A stretch of 11,156 bases of DNA, from the NCBI GenBank assembly GCA_005116795.1, contig SWDL01000166.1, forward strand, positions 1 through 11,156, given 5' to 3'. The position numbers and the translations under genes were made by a program. The notes under the pieces were generated by a model. That model saw nothing but the letters and a program-made list of their open reading frames with translations, was not told the DNA's origin and did no database searches. Position 1 is the first letter of the stretch; each line of letters starts with the position of its first letter. This document shows, in pieces, positions 1-7,388 of this stretch. The DNA is from Nitrospira sp. (GTDB lineage: Bacteria > Nitrospirota > Nitrospiria > Nitrospirales > Nitrospiraceae).

Positions 1-2
1 CG

Positions 3-1064
3 AAATCAAGTGTCACGAGCGCTAGGGTCATGCATCCACCCCAGGCCGTGCGGGACCGTCTGAAGACTGAGCCCGTGGCCTTGCGCGCGGTTGTTGAGGC
101 GGTCACGGCCCCCGGTGAGGTCGCGCTTGATCTCAAACAAGTGGCCAAGATCACCTCTCGGATCGAAGGACAGGTCGAACGGATCCATGTCCAACTCGGG
201 GACCGTGTTCGGAAGGGCCAACCGCTTGCGGCGATCGGGAGTCTACAGCTCGATCAGCTCATCGAAGAATATCTCGTGGGGAAGGCCCAGGCCGATGTGG
301 CGGAGAACAGTTTTCGACGGACGGAAAAACTCAGGGCCGAGGACATCGTCCCTGAGCGGAAGCTCATCGAGGAGCGAGGCCGGTACCTGGAAACCAAGGC
401 GCGGTACCAGCACATTCGCGAGAAGCTCTTGAACATGGGGCTCTCACTGTCGGAACTCACTGAACTGGAACAGGGGGGACATGAGGAAAGTCATCGATAC
501 ACCCTCACGGCTCCCATTGCCGGGACCGTGGTGACGCAGAATGCGGTACGAGGTCAAGGGGTGGCCCCGGGACAGGAACTGTTCGAGGTGGTGGACACGA
601 GCCGGGTCTGGGTGTTCGCGAATCTTCCGATCGAGCAGGCCAGAAAATTCAAAGAAGGAGAGACCGGCACGATCACACCTAAAGGTGGTGAGGCGGTCAC
701 GGCTCCCCTGACCTATATTGCGCCGATCGCGGACGAGACCACCCGAACGATCCGGGTACGATTCGAGGTGGCCAACCAGCGGGGACAACTGAAGCCGCGA
801 GAATATGTCGATGTGACATTGACGTTGTCCGGCTCACCGACGGTGGCGGTCCAGGTGTCCGCGGTCACCACGGTGGACAAGGTCCGAGGAGTATTTATTG
901 AACGAGCATCCGCGTACGCCTTCGTCCCGATCGAAGTCGGTCGAGAAGGGGGTGGCTGGGTCGAAGTCCGGAAGGGCGTGAAAGAGGACGACCGTGTGGT
1001 CACCGAGGGTGTCTTCGATCTCAAGAACGTGCTGCTGAAAGCACACATCGGGTCAGGAGAGTGA
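3..1064 (+). CDS. RND efflux periplasmic adaptor subunit, CzcB/CusB (HlyD/MFP) family, 5'-partial
   Basis: Periplasmic adaptor that links an inner-membrane RND pump to an outer-membrane channel. The reading frame is open to the left edge of the window. The first ATG (position 30) gives 344 residues with no signal peptide and no good Shine-Dalgarno, so the true N-terminus is probably upstream and this entry is the 3' part. Numbered from that ATG, the parts are: first lipoyl/barrel-sandwich half about residues 40-75 (ITSRIEGQVERIHVQLGDRV), a charged alpha-hairpin about 80-145, second lipoyl half about 158-190 (TAPIAGTVV), a beta-barrel about 195-265, and a membrane-proximal domain to the end. 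The stop TGA at 1062-1064 overlaps the GAGGAGG ribosome site of the pump gene 7 bases on, so the two are surely co-transcribed. The substrate is not shown by the adaptor; divalent metal is inferred from the pump. Confidence 0.93.
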   Translation, partial: KSSVTSARVMHPPQAVRDRLKTEPVALRAVVEAVTAPGEVALDLKQVAKITSRIEGQVERIHVQLGDRVRKGQPLAAIGSLQLDQLIEEYLVGKAQADVAENSFRRTEKLRAEDIVPERKLIEERGRYLETKARYQHIREKLLNMGLSLSELTELEQGGHEESHRYTLTAPIAGTVVTQNAVRGQGVAPGQELFEVVDTSRVWVFANLPIEQARKFKEGETGTITPKGGEAVTAPLTYIAPIADETTRTIRVRFEVANQRGQLKPREYVDVTLTLSGSPTVAVQVSAVTTVDKVRGVFIERASAYAFVPIEVGREGGGWVEVRKGVKEDDRVVTEGVFDLKNVLLKAHIGSGE

Positions 1065-1071
1065 GGAGGCC

Positions 1072-4000
1072 ATGGACCGTGTCCTGATTCTCTCGCTCCG
1101 GTATCGATTCTTTACCCTCATCGCGGTCCTCGTGGTCGTGGCCACCGGCCTCTGGTCCTTTGCCCACCTCACGATCGATGCGGTGCCGGACCTGACGCCC
1201 GTGCAGGTCCAGATCCTCACCCGTGCCCCGGCTCTTGGTCCGGTCGAAGTCGAACAGTTCATCACGTTCCCGATCGAAACGTCACTGAACGGTCTCCCCG
1301 CCTTGCGCGAACTCCGTTCGGTGTCGCGGTACGGACTCTCCGCCGTGACCGCCATCTTCGACGATCACATGGACATCTACCGCGCCAGGCAAGTGGTGAC
1401 CGAGCGCTTAGCCCGGGCGGTGGAACGAATTCCGCCGGAGTATGGGCGTCCCGTCATGGGACCGCTGACGACCGGGCTTGGCGAGGTCTATCAATTCACG
1501 GTGAAAGGACCGGGCTATAGACCGATGGCCCTGCGGACCCTCCTGGAATGGGACATCGGCATGAAGCTGCGGGCGGTTCCCGGTGTCGTGGAAGTCAATA
1601 TCTGGGGAGGCGAGCCTCAGCAGTTCCAGGTGATCGTGGACCCGGCGAAGCTGCTCTCCTTCAAGCTCCCGCTGCGACAGGTCTTTGAGGCGCTGGAGAG
1701 AAACAACGCCGTGGCCGGAGGCGGCTACATCGAACACCAGCGCGAACAATTGCTCATTCGGGGTGAGGCGCTGGCCTCCGGGGTGGCCGACTTGGCCCGG
1801 ATCGTCGTGGCCCACGGATCGGGCGGTGTGCCGATCTATATCGCCGATGTCGCGGAGGTCAAAGAAGCCTCGGCGCTCCGTATCGGCGCCGCCACAGCGA
1901 TGGGCGAAGGCGAGACCGTCATCGGCATGGTCCAGATGTTGGCGGGTGAAAATGCCCGGGAAGTGGTCACGCATGTCAAAGCGCGGGTGCAGGAGATCCA
2001 GGCGACATTACCAGCGGGGGTGACAATCGAACCCTACTATGACCGGACCGTGTTCGTGTCGAACGTCATCAGGACCGTGCGGAACAATCTCCTGGAAGGG
2101 GGACTGCTCGTCGTCGCCGTCCTCTTTCTCTTCCTGGGGGATCTTCGGGCCGGGCTGATTGTGGCCTCGGCTATTCCGCTGTCGATGCTGATCGCCTTCA
2201 CCGGCATGATGCAGGCGGGACTCTCCGGCAATCTGATGAGTCTGGGCGCGATTGATTTTGGCCTGCTCGTGGATGGATCCGTGGTGATGGTCGACAACAT
2301 CCTCCGGCGGCTCTCCAAGAAGAGCGGACTGAATCGAGAGGAACGGCTCGCCGAAGTGCAGGCTGCCGGTCAAGAGGTCTTACGGCCGATGACGTTCGCG
2401 GTGAGCATCATTATTCTCGTGTATGTCCCGATCCTGGCGCTGACAGGCCTTGAAGGCAAAATGTTCCGTCCGATGGCCTCGACCGTCATCATGGCCCTCG
2501 CCGGCTCGCTCCTCCTGGCGGTCACGGCGACCCCGGTCCTCTCGTTCTGGTTCATCCGGGGCACAGCGGGCGATGAAGACACGCGCCTCATTCAGATGAT
2601 GCGCCGCATCTACGCCCCCTGCCTCAACTGGGCACTGGCGCGCCCCGTCTGGCCGATCACGCTCGCGGTCGGATTGTTCGTGGTGAGTCTCGGTCTTGGC
2701 ATACGGCTGGGCGTCGAGTTTGTCCCACGCCTCGATGAAGGAGACCTTGCCGTCCAGGTGTGGCGCTTGCCGAGCATTTCGCTGAGCGAGTCGGTCGCAA
2801 CCACGCTTGAGATTGAACGAGTCCTTCGCCGCTTTCCTGAGGTCACCCAAGTGGTCTCGCGAACCGGCAGTCCGGAAATCGCCACCGATGTCATGGGGGT
2901 GGAACTATCAGACGTGTTCGTCATTCTCAAGCCGCGGGGCGAGTGGGTCACGGCCGGGAACCGGGAAGAGCTGATTGCGAAGATGAAGAATCTGATCCTT
3001 GAAGAGGTGCCCGGTGTGGGGCTTGGATTTACACAGCCGATTGAGATGCGCTTCAATGAGTTGATCGCCGGGGTGCGCTCGGATCTGGCTCTCAAGATTT
3101 TCGGTCCCGATCTCGATGTGCTCAAACAGACGGCTGAAGCCGCGGCACGCGCGCTTGAGCGCGTGCGCGGCGCGGCGGATGTGAAGGTCGAACAGGTCGC
3201 CGGGCTTCCGCTTTTGCGGGTCATCGTCGATCGGGAGCAGATTGCGCGGTATGGGCTCACAGCGGACGAGGTGCTGGCCCTCATCCAATCAACGAGGGTC
3301 GGCCACGTCGTCGGCACGGTGGTTCAGGGGTCTCGGCGATTCGATCTGGTGGTCCGATTGGCCGAAAAAGCCTCGCAGGACCCCACGGCCTTGGGCAGTT
3401 TCTTGATTCCGACCGCCCATGGGGAATTGGTGCCGCTGTCGCGCGTCGCGACGATTCAGCTCGACTCAGGACCGGCGCAGATCAGTCGGGAACACGTCCA
3501 ACGGCGGATCGTGGTGGAATGCAACATTCGGGGGAGAGACTTGGGAAGCTTCGTGGCTGAGGCTCAACGCGCCCTGTCCCAAGCGGTCGCACTCCCGGCG
3601 GGGTATGAGCTGATCTGGGGCGGACAGTTTGAGCAGTTACAGGAAGCCTCGAGACGGCTGGCCGTCGTCGTCCCGATCACCTTGCTGCTGATCCTTGGTG
3701 TCTTATCTGTGATCTTCGGAATGATGCGCCCAGCCCTGCTAATTTTTCTGAATGTCCCTCTGGCGATGTCCGGCGGCGTGCTGGCGCTCTGGGCGCGCGG
3801 CCTGCCGTTGAGCATCTCCGCCATCATTGGATTCATTGCGCTGTTCGGGGTTGCGGTTCTCAATGGGGTGGTGTTGGTCAGTCATATCCGCCGACTTGAA
3901 GCGGACGGCCTCCCGACAGGACAGGCTGTCACGCAAGGGGCGATGGATCGTCTGAGGCCCGTGCTGATGACGGCGCTCGTGGCCGGCTTGGGATTCCTCC

Positions 4001-4137
4001 CCATGGCCCTCGCCACGAGTGTGGGCGCAGAAGTTCAACGGCCGTTGGCCACAGTGGTCATCGGAGGGCTGGTGACCTCGACAGCCCTCACGTTGCTCGC
4101 GCTCCCGGCCCTGTATCGGTGGACGACACGAGGGTGA
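1072..4137 (+). CDS. CzcA/CusA family heavy-metal efflux RND transporter (inner-membrane pump)
   Basis: Proton-driven inner-membrane trimeric pump of the heavy-metal efflux (HME) RND family, 1021 residues, the usual full length. TM1 is about residues 11-30, the first porter region about 31-335, TM2-TM7 about 338-548, the second porter region about 549-863 (opening with EFVPRLDEGD), and TM8-TM12 about 864-1015. The TM4 proton-relay motif is clear: DFGLLVDGSVVMVDN with D395, D401 and D408. In CzcA these correspond to D402, D408 and E415, so the third acid is Asp instead of Glu. The second porter segment has IEMRFNELIAGVRSD, the CzcA-type sequence, and seems to lack the CusA methionines. I therefore infer Zn/Co/Cd/Ni-type export over Cu/Ag, but the substrate is not proven. 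The start ATG has GAGGAGG a few bases upstream. The adaptor gene precedes it; a CzcC-like outer-membrane gene is not in the window. Confidence 0.96.
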   Translation: MDRVLILSLRYRFFTLIAVLVVVATGLWSFAHLTIDAVPDLTPVQVQILTRAPALGPVEVEQFITFPIETSLNGLPALRELRSVSRYGLSAVTAIFDDHMDIYRARQVVTERLARAVERIPPEYGRPVMGPLTTGLGEVYQFTVKGPGYRPMALRTLLEWDIGMKLRAVPGVVEVNIWGGEPQQFQVIVDPAKLLSFKLPLRQVFEALERNNAVAGGGYIEHQREQLLIRGEALASGVADLARIVVAHGSGGVPIYIADVAEVKEASALRIGAATAMGEGETVIGMVQMLAGENAREVVTHVKARVQEIQATLPAGVTIEPYYDRTVFVSNVIRTVRNNLLEGGLLVVAVLFLFLGDLRAGLIVASAIPLSMLIAFTGMMQAGLSGNLMSLGAIDFGLLVDGSVVMVDNILRRLSKKSGLNREERLAEVQAAGQEVLRPMTFAVSIIILVYVPILALTGLEGKMFRPMASTVIMALAGSLLLAVTATPVLSFWFIRGTAGDEDTRLIQMMRRIYAPCLNWALARPVWPITLAVGLFVVSLGLGIRLGVEFVPRLDEGDLAVQVWRLPSISLSESVATTLEIERVLRRFPEVTQVVSRTGSPEIATDVMGVELSDVFVILKPRGEWVTAGNREELIAKMKNLILEEVPGVGLGFTQPIEMRFNELIAGVRSDLALKIFGPDLDVLKQTAEAAARALERVRGAADVKVEQVAGLPLLRVIVDREQIARYGLTADEVLALIQSTRVGHVVGTVVQGSRRFDLVVRLAEKASQDPTALGSFLIPTAHGELVPLSRVATIQLDSGPAQISREHVQRRIVVECNIRGRDLGSFVAEAQRALSQAVALPAGYELIWGGQFEQLQEASRRLAVVVPITLLLILGVLSVIFGMMRPALLIFLNVPLAMSGGVLALWARGLPLSISAIIGFIALFGVAVLNGVVLVSHIRRLEADGLPTGQAVTQGAMDRLRPVLMTALVAGLGFLPMALATSVGAEVQRPLATVVIGGLVTSTALTLLALPALYRWTTRG

Positions 4138-4147
4138 GAACACCGTT

Positions 4148-4165
4148 GGAAAGGGAAAGGGAAAG
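4148..4165 (+). repeat. (GGAAAG)x3 hexamer tandem repeat in the 79-base convergent gap
   Basis: Three perfect copies of GGAAAG lie just after the pump gene stop, in the gap before the convergent YD-repeat gene. Read on the minus strand the tract is pyrimidine-rich (CTTTCC). It follows a small 4-bp hairpin (GTCG-CTC-CGAC at 4174-4184), so it might help end minus-strand transcription. The stem is too short to call a terminator. The rest of the gap shows nothing recognisable. Confidence 0.6.
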
Positions 4166-4216
4166 AACAAGGGGTCGCTCCGACAGGGCACCTTCCGATG
4201 GATGAGGCGCGTCTCG

Positions 4217-5413
4217 TTACTCAGTGGGCTTGGCGTCGGCCGTTTGTCCAACCGGCGCTTCGGGGGGTGCGGCGTACGTGATGATGCGTTCCACCGTCTC
4301 CGTTCGAGGATGATCATTCGGGCCAGGCTCGAACGCCGTGCTGACCCGCCTGATCCAGTTCCCTTGGGCATCAACCGTATACTGGTAACGCCGGCGCACT
4401 GACTCCTCGGCAGCATACCGGACGATGGACTCCGCAAGACGGCCTTCGGCATCGTAGCTGTTCTCACGGCGCGTGCGGCTCGTCCCCGCGCGATCATACT
4501 CCACCCGCTCGACCTCCCGTCCCGCAGAGTCATACCGGCGTGAGGACCGAGGCATCCCGGCCTTGCCCCTGTAGGCGGTCTCCTCACGCAGCCGGCCCTG
4601 CGCGTCGTAGATCGCCCGGTCGGATCCGTAGAGCGAGTAGGTCGTCACGCGTTCGATGGCGCCATTGGCTCGCAGCCGGTATTCGCTGACATTGGCGGGG
4701 ACGAATTCGCCCTGGTCATTGGACGAGTAGACCCTGACCTGTTGCCGGGACGGATCGTATTCGTACAGACGCCGGTCGACCTCTGCTCCCACGGCGGTGT
4801 CCGCCACCTCGACTTCGACCACCCTGTCCGCCTCATAGCGGACTCGCTTCCGGATGGTCTGAGTCGGACCATCAAAGCCGGAGGGCTGGGCTTCGAGAAA
4901 TTCCGATGTCTCGCCCACCCTGCCGATGTGGCCGAAAAACTCCGGCGCCCTGGTCATCCCCCAGAGCTCTTCCGTCACCTCGGTGACCCGTCCGATCGGA
5001 TCGCGACTCAGTTGGAGGGTCCGCATCAACTCGCCGTTCCATTCGCGATACTCCTCACGCAGCACCTCAAAGCCCCGCTCGTCGTACTCCACCGCGGTCG
5101 TGGTGATCGGCTCCGTCCCCTGCGTGGGAACAGCGGCCGGCCCGCTGGTCCGTGCTTCGACGACTTTGACCACCGATCCTCGCAGACCGGCTCGCTCTCG
5201 GTCTGAAATCGTCTGTTCAGCCTGTTGGATCAGCATCCAGGGGGGGAGTCTGCCTGCAGACGGAAGAATCGATTGCGCGACTCCCGGCTCAGTCCATGTC
5301 AGCGCCGACAAGACCACGAGCGCGATGGTTCGGATGATCGACCGCACCCTCTCCCCCAGATGTCCCACATCGGCGACCTTCCGCCATGCGGCACGAAGGC
5401 CTTCACCTTCCAT
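4217..5413 (-). CDS. Secreted YD-repeat (RHS-like) protein of unknown function
   Basis: A 398-residue exported protein. A hydrophobic stretch at about residues 26-40 ends in GVA-QS, giving likely signal cleavage after A46. The mature part is rich in short beta-type repeats of the YDxxGRxxExxxY kind, clearest from Y269 to about 360 (IYDAQGRLREE, RYDSAGREVERVEYD, SYDAEGRLAE, YTVDAQGNWIRR), with weaker copies near Y110, Y217 and Y245. This resembles the YD/RHS repeat that forms beta-rich shells. The protein is far shorter than true Rhs or Tc toxins and has no PxxxxDPxGL-type core end or toxin tail, so it is not a polymorphic toxin. The ATG at 5413 has only a weak site (AGGTG). A GTG at 5347 (residue 23), preceded by GGGGGAGAG, would give a more normal signal peptide and may be the real start. 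It is the last of three collinear genes for exported proteins. Function unknown. Confidence 0.85.
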   Translation of the reverse strand: MEGEGLRAAWRKVADVGHLGERVRSIIRTIALVVLSALTWTEPGVAQSILPSAGRLPPWMLIQQAEQTISDRERAGLRGSVVKVVEARTSGPAAVPTQGTEPITTTAVEYDERGFEVLREEYREWNGELMRTLQLSRDPIGRVTEVTEELWGMTRAPEFFGHIGRVGETSEFLEAQPSGFDGPTQTIRKRVRYEADRVVEVEVADTAVGAEVDRRLYEYDPSRQQVRVYSSNDQGEFVPANVSEYRLRANGAIERVTTYSLYGSDRAIYDAQGRLREETAYRGKAGMPRSSRRYDSAGREVERVEYDRAGTSRTRRENSYDAEGRLAESIVRYAAEESVRRRYQYTVDAQGNWIRRVSTAFEPGPNDHPRTETVERIITYAAPPEAPVGQTADAKPTE

Positions 5414-5487
5414 TAGACACCTGAAGACAGAAGAGACCTAGAGAAAACCCACAAGGCCGATTGAGAAGGGATCGGAAAGGGACTCGC

Positions 5488-6063
5488 TTACCGGCGGCCC
5501 CCGCCGCCGCGCATGCCGCCACCCCGTCTGCCGCCGCCGCCGCTGAACCCGAAGGCGCGGCCCCGCGTCGAAGGCCGCCAGGAGGACGAGTTGTACCCTC
5601 CACGGCCCTGGCGCCAGTGCGGAACGCCATGCTGGCCGAGCGCCGGCCGCCAGGTATTCGCCGTGAAGGAATAGGGAATGAGCCCGGTCGCCAGGCCCAG
5701 GCCTGCGCCGTAGGCGGAGGTGGCGGCTGCCAGATAACCCACGCGCTGTTCGTACGGATCAGGCGTATTCTGGAGCAGCGTGGCAGCGTACTCCTGGTAG
5801 AGTCGCTCGGCCTCTGGCTGGGAGAGGAGATCGTTGTTGACGAGGTAGGTCAGATGCTCTTCGTAATCCTGCAGCCGCTCATCGACGCGGGCCGAATCAC
5901 GATATTGGGACATCTGGACTTCGCTCAAGCCCAGGGTGGAGACCCCCAAGATGGCCCGCCAAAAGACCTTGCTGGCGGCGACCGGCACGGAATCGTCTTG
6001 ATGGACCAGGAGGGACGCGCACCCGGAGAGGAGCAGAGCCGACGCGAGGACGCCGATGATCAT
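5488..6063 (-). CDS. Putative outer-membrane lipoprotein with Arg/Gly-rich C-terminal tail
   Basis: A 191-residue lipoprotein of no recognised family. The signal peptide MIIGVLASALLLSGC ends in a lipobox with the lipidated Cys at 15; Ala-Ser after it favours the outer membrane. A helical, acidic middle (about 47-105, with DERLQDYEEHLTYL and EAERLYQEYAATLL) is followed by a Gly/Ala-rich apolar patch (about 109-130). The C-terminus is low complexity and basic: FGFSGGGGRRGGGMRGGGGRR at 171-191. I chose the ATG at 6063 because GGAGG lies 8 bases before it. An in-frame GTG at 6078 has no ribosome site and would only add five residues. The gene is downstream of a Fur-like site about 136 bases away and 74 bases upstream of the YD-repeat gene, same strand. 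Function unknown; an envelope role is inferred from the lipobox only. Confidence 0.85.
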   Translation of the reverse strand: MIIGVLASALLLSGCASLLVHQDDSVPVAASKVFWRAILGVSTLGLSEVQMSQYRDSARVDERLQDYEEHLTYLVNNDLLSQPEAERLYQEYAATLLQNTPDPYEQRVGYLAAATSAYGAGLGLATGLIPYSFTANTWRPALGQHGVPHWRQGRGGYNSSSWRPSTRGRAFGFSGGGGRRGGGMRGGGGRR

Positions 6064-6199
6064 GGTCAGGCCCTCCACGTGAGAGGATGGTGCCGTCGCG
6101 GCCTCACTCAGGGAACGACCGGCATGGGATCATGCTACCACGCGGTGGACCCGATCACCACTCCCCGTCCGGGGGGCCAGAGACCTGGAACCCCGCTTA

Positions 6200-6218
6200 G
6201 AAAATGATTTTCATGATC
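6200..6218. promoter_or_regulatory. Fur-box-like operator candidate
   Basis: The 19 bases GAAAATGATTTTCATGATC match the classic Fur consensus GATAATGATAATCATTATC at 15 of 19 positions by my own alignment. The left 13 bases are a perfect palindrome (GAAAAT-G-ATTTTC). It is a strongly AT-rich island in a GC-rich background. It touches the stop codon of the small exported protein gene and lies about 136 bases upstream of the lipoprotein gene (both on the minus strand), so it could control the lipoprotein and YD-repeat genes. I could not place a convincing -10/-35 pair at it. Iron or metal control is inference. Confidence 0.45.
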
Positions 6219-6536
6219 CTACCGCGTGTCCGCGTCGTGCTTCTCCTGCGCAATGTTCTTGCTCCGCTCATTCAAGTCCTGGTGGAGCTCCTTGCGCTCC
6301 TCCTTCGTGACCACGCCATCCGACTTGAAGGCTCGCTCTTTTTCTCGAATCGCTTTCCCTTCTTCGCGAAGCCCCTTGGCTTCGTCCCTGGTCAACTCGC
6401 CGCTGCGAACACCTTGTTTGATCCGCTCTTTCTGACGATGCTGGCGGCGATCCACGCCGGGCGTGTTGTCTCCGGCCAAGAGCGGGGCGGCGAAGGCGAC
6501 GGTCAATGTGAGGGCTACCGCTGCACGGACAATCAT
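6219..6536 (-). CDS. Small exported, highly charged helical protein with an EF-hand-like internal repeat
   Basis: A 105-residue exported protein. The signal peptide is about residues 1-21 (MIVRAAVALTLTVAFAAPLLA, cleavage before GDN). The mature part is very rich in Lys, Arg, Glu and Asp and should be helical. Two segments 28 residues apart look alike: SGELTRDEAKGL (45-56) and DGVVTKEERKEL (73-84), each with G, T, a basic residue, an acidic pair and a final L. The second resembles the second half of an EF-hand loop (DGxxTxxE) but lacks the leading acidic ligands. Small conserved hypothetical proteins of this look occur in many environmental bacteria, from memory. The start is firm: AAGGAG lies 6 bases before the ATG. 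It is first of three collinear genes for exported proteins and divergent from pyrE. Function unknown; cation binding is a guess. Confidence 0.85.
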   Translation of the reverse strand: MIVRAAVALTLTVAFAAPLLAGDNTPGVDRRQHRQKERIKQGVRSGELTRDEAKGLREEGKAIREKERAFKSDGVVTKEERKELHQDLNERSKNIAQEKHDADTR

Positions 6537-6668
6537 GAGGCACTCCTTTCGTTATGAAAGTGATCCCAAAACCGCTTCATCGCTGGGGCTACCCTACTGC
6601 CTCGTGGGGAGATCGTCAAGCGCTCCGCTCTATTCGCCTGCCGCTCCCCCCTCAACGCGCAGGGCCGC

Positions 6669-6697
6669 TTGCATCCGCTCATGGGGCTCGGTAAGAT
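6669..6697 (+). promoter_or_regulatory. Weak sigma70-like promoter candidate upstream of pyrE
   Basis: TTGCAT (6669-6674) and TAAGAT (6692-6697) are separated by 17 bases and end 26 bases before the pyrE ATG. The -10 matches TATAAT at four of six, the -35 only at TTG. It lies in the 187-base gap between pyrE and the divergent small exported protein gene, the place where a promoter must exist. The match itself is weak. Confidence 0.25.
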
Positions 6698-6723
6698 CGG
6701 ACACGTTCTCAGAGGGGATAGCC

Positions 6724-7326
6724 ATGTCGCATGCTGCGCTGAAAGCTGAATTGGCCCGCGCCTTTGTGGCCACCGGTGCCTTTCGCTTCGATCAGGAGCG
6801 GGGATTCAAACTAGCCTCCGGCGCAGTCAGCCCCTTCTACGTCGACTGCCGCGTGATCATGGCGCATCCCGGTCCCCGCCACCTGGTCGCTGAGCTGGGC
6901 TTTCATGCCCTGAAAGCGCTGCCCTGCCAGTGCCTCGGCGGTCTCGAATTGGGTGCTATCTCCATCGCCACGGCGATTTCAGATTACGGGTATACGGGGA
7001 CACCCCACAGAGAGTGGCGGACTTTCGTGGTGCGGAAACAGGCCAAAGACCACGGGCTGGGCAAGCTCATTGAGGGAGCGATGGAGTTCGGCGATGGCGG
7101 GGTGATCGTCGACGACGTTCTGACCAGCGGGGGATCGGTCCTCAGGGCGGTGCAGGCCGCCCGGGAGGCCGGGCTCCTGGTGGCACACACGTTGGTGATT
7201 GTCGACCGGAAGGAACAGGATGGGCGGGCGCGGGTGGAACATGAAGGACTGACGCTTATGAGCCTCCTGACCATCGACGATCTCCGGACTGCGCTGGAGA
7301 CCGCGCAGCAGGCCGTCCCGTCATAG
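6724..7326 (+). CDS. pyrE: Orotate phosphoribosyltransferase
   Basis: Makes orotidine 5'-phosphate from orotate and PRPP in cytoplasmic de novo UMP synthesis. It has 200 residues, normal for the family. An N-terminal FKLASGAVSPFYVDCR segment matches the orotate-side SGxxSPxYxD pattern. The flexible-loop signature RKQAKDHGLGKLIEG supplies the catalytic Lys and His-Gly. The PRPP-binding loop VIVDDVLTSGGS carries D130 and D131 followed by TSGG. The ATG at 6724 is preceded by GAGGGG at a fair distance, and the family N-terminus begins here. The frame stays open upstream to 6463 but that part is not conserved-looking. No other pyrimidine gene is next to it; it stands alone, divergent from the small exported protein gene and convergent with a lipoprotein gene. 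Confidence 0.95.
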   Translation: MSHAALKAELARAFVATGAFRFDQERGFKLASGAVSPFYVDCRVIMAHPGPRHLVAELGFHALKALPCQCLGGLELGAISIATAISDYGYTGTPHREWRTFVVRKQAKDHGLGKLIEGAMEFGDGGVIVDDVLTSGGSVLRAVQAAREAGLLVAHTLVIVDRKEQDGRARVEHEGLTLMSLLTIDDLRTALETAQQAVPS

Positions 7327-7388
7327 CGTGCCCCTCACATGAGTGCGCTGCGTTCCCATCGACATTCGACCCCCATGGAATAATTCAA

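Noticed and set aside
1408..1974. 188-codon minus-strand frame inside the pump gene
   Set aside because: Antisense shadow of a clearly conserved RND protein; composition typical of such shadows.
3145..3166. Perfect 8-bp inverted repeat (GCACGCGC / GCGCGTGC, 6-base loop) inside the pump gene
   Set aside because: It encodes ordinary Ala/Arg/Glu residues of the porter domain; such GC hairpins are expected by codon use in GC-rich genes.
6064..6078. GTG start at 6078 for the RG-tail lipoprotein
   Set aside because: No ribosome site before it, whereas GGAGG, which this extension contains, sits at good distance from the ATG at 6063.
6163..6174. CCCCG-TC-CGGGG hairpin in the gap before the lipoprotein gene
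   Set aside because: A two-base loop is too small for the full stem and no T-run follows; not convincing as a terminator.
5461..6207. 248-codon open frame on the plus strand
   Set aside because: Antisense of the lipoprotein gene in GC-rich DNA; no signal, no domain, no ribosome site. The minus-strand frame has a lipobox and GGAGG.
6463..6723. Upstream extension of the pyrE frame by 87 codons
   Set aside because: It overlaps the small exported protein gene on the other strand and has no domain; the family N-terminus and ribosome site point to 6724.
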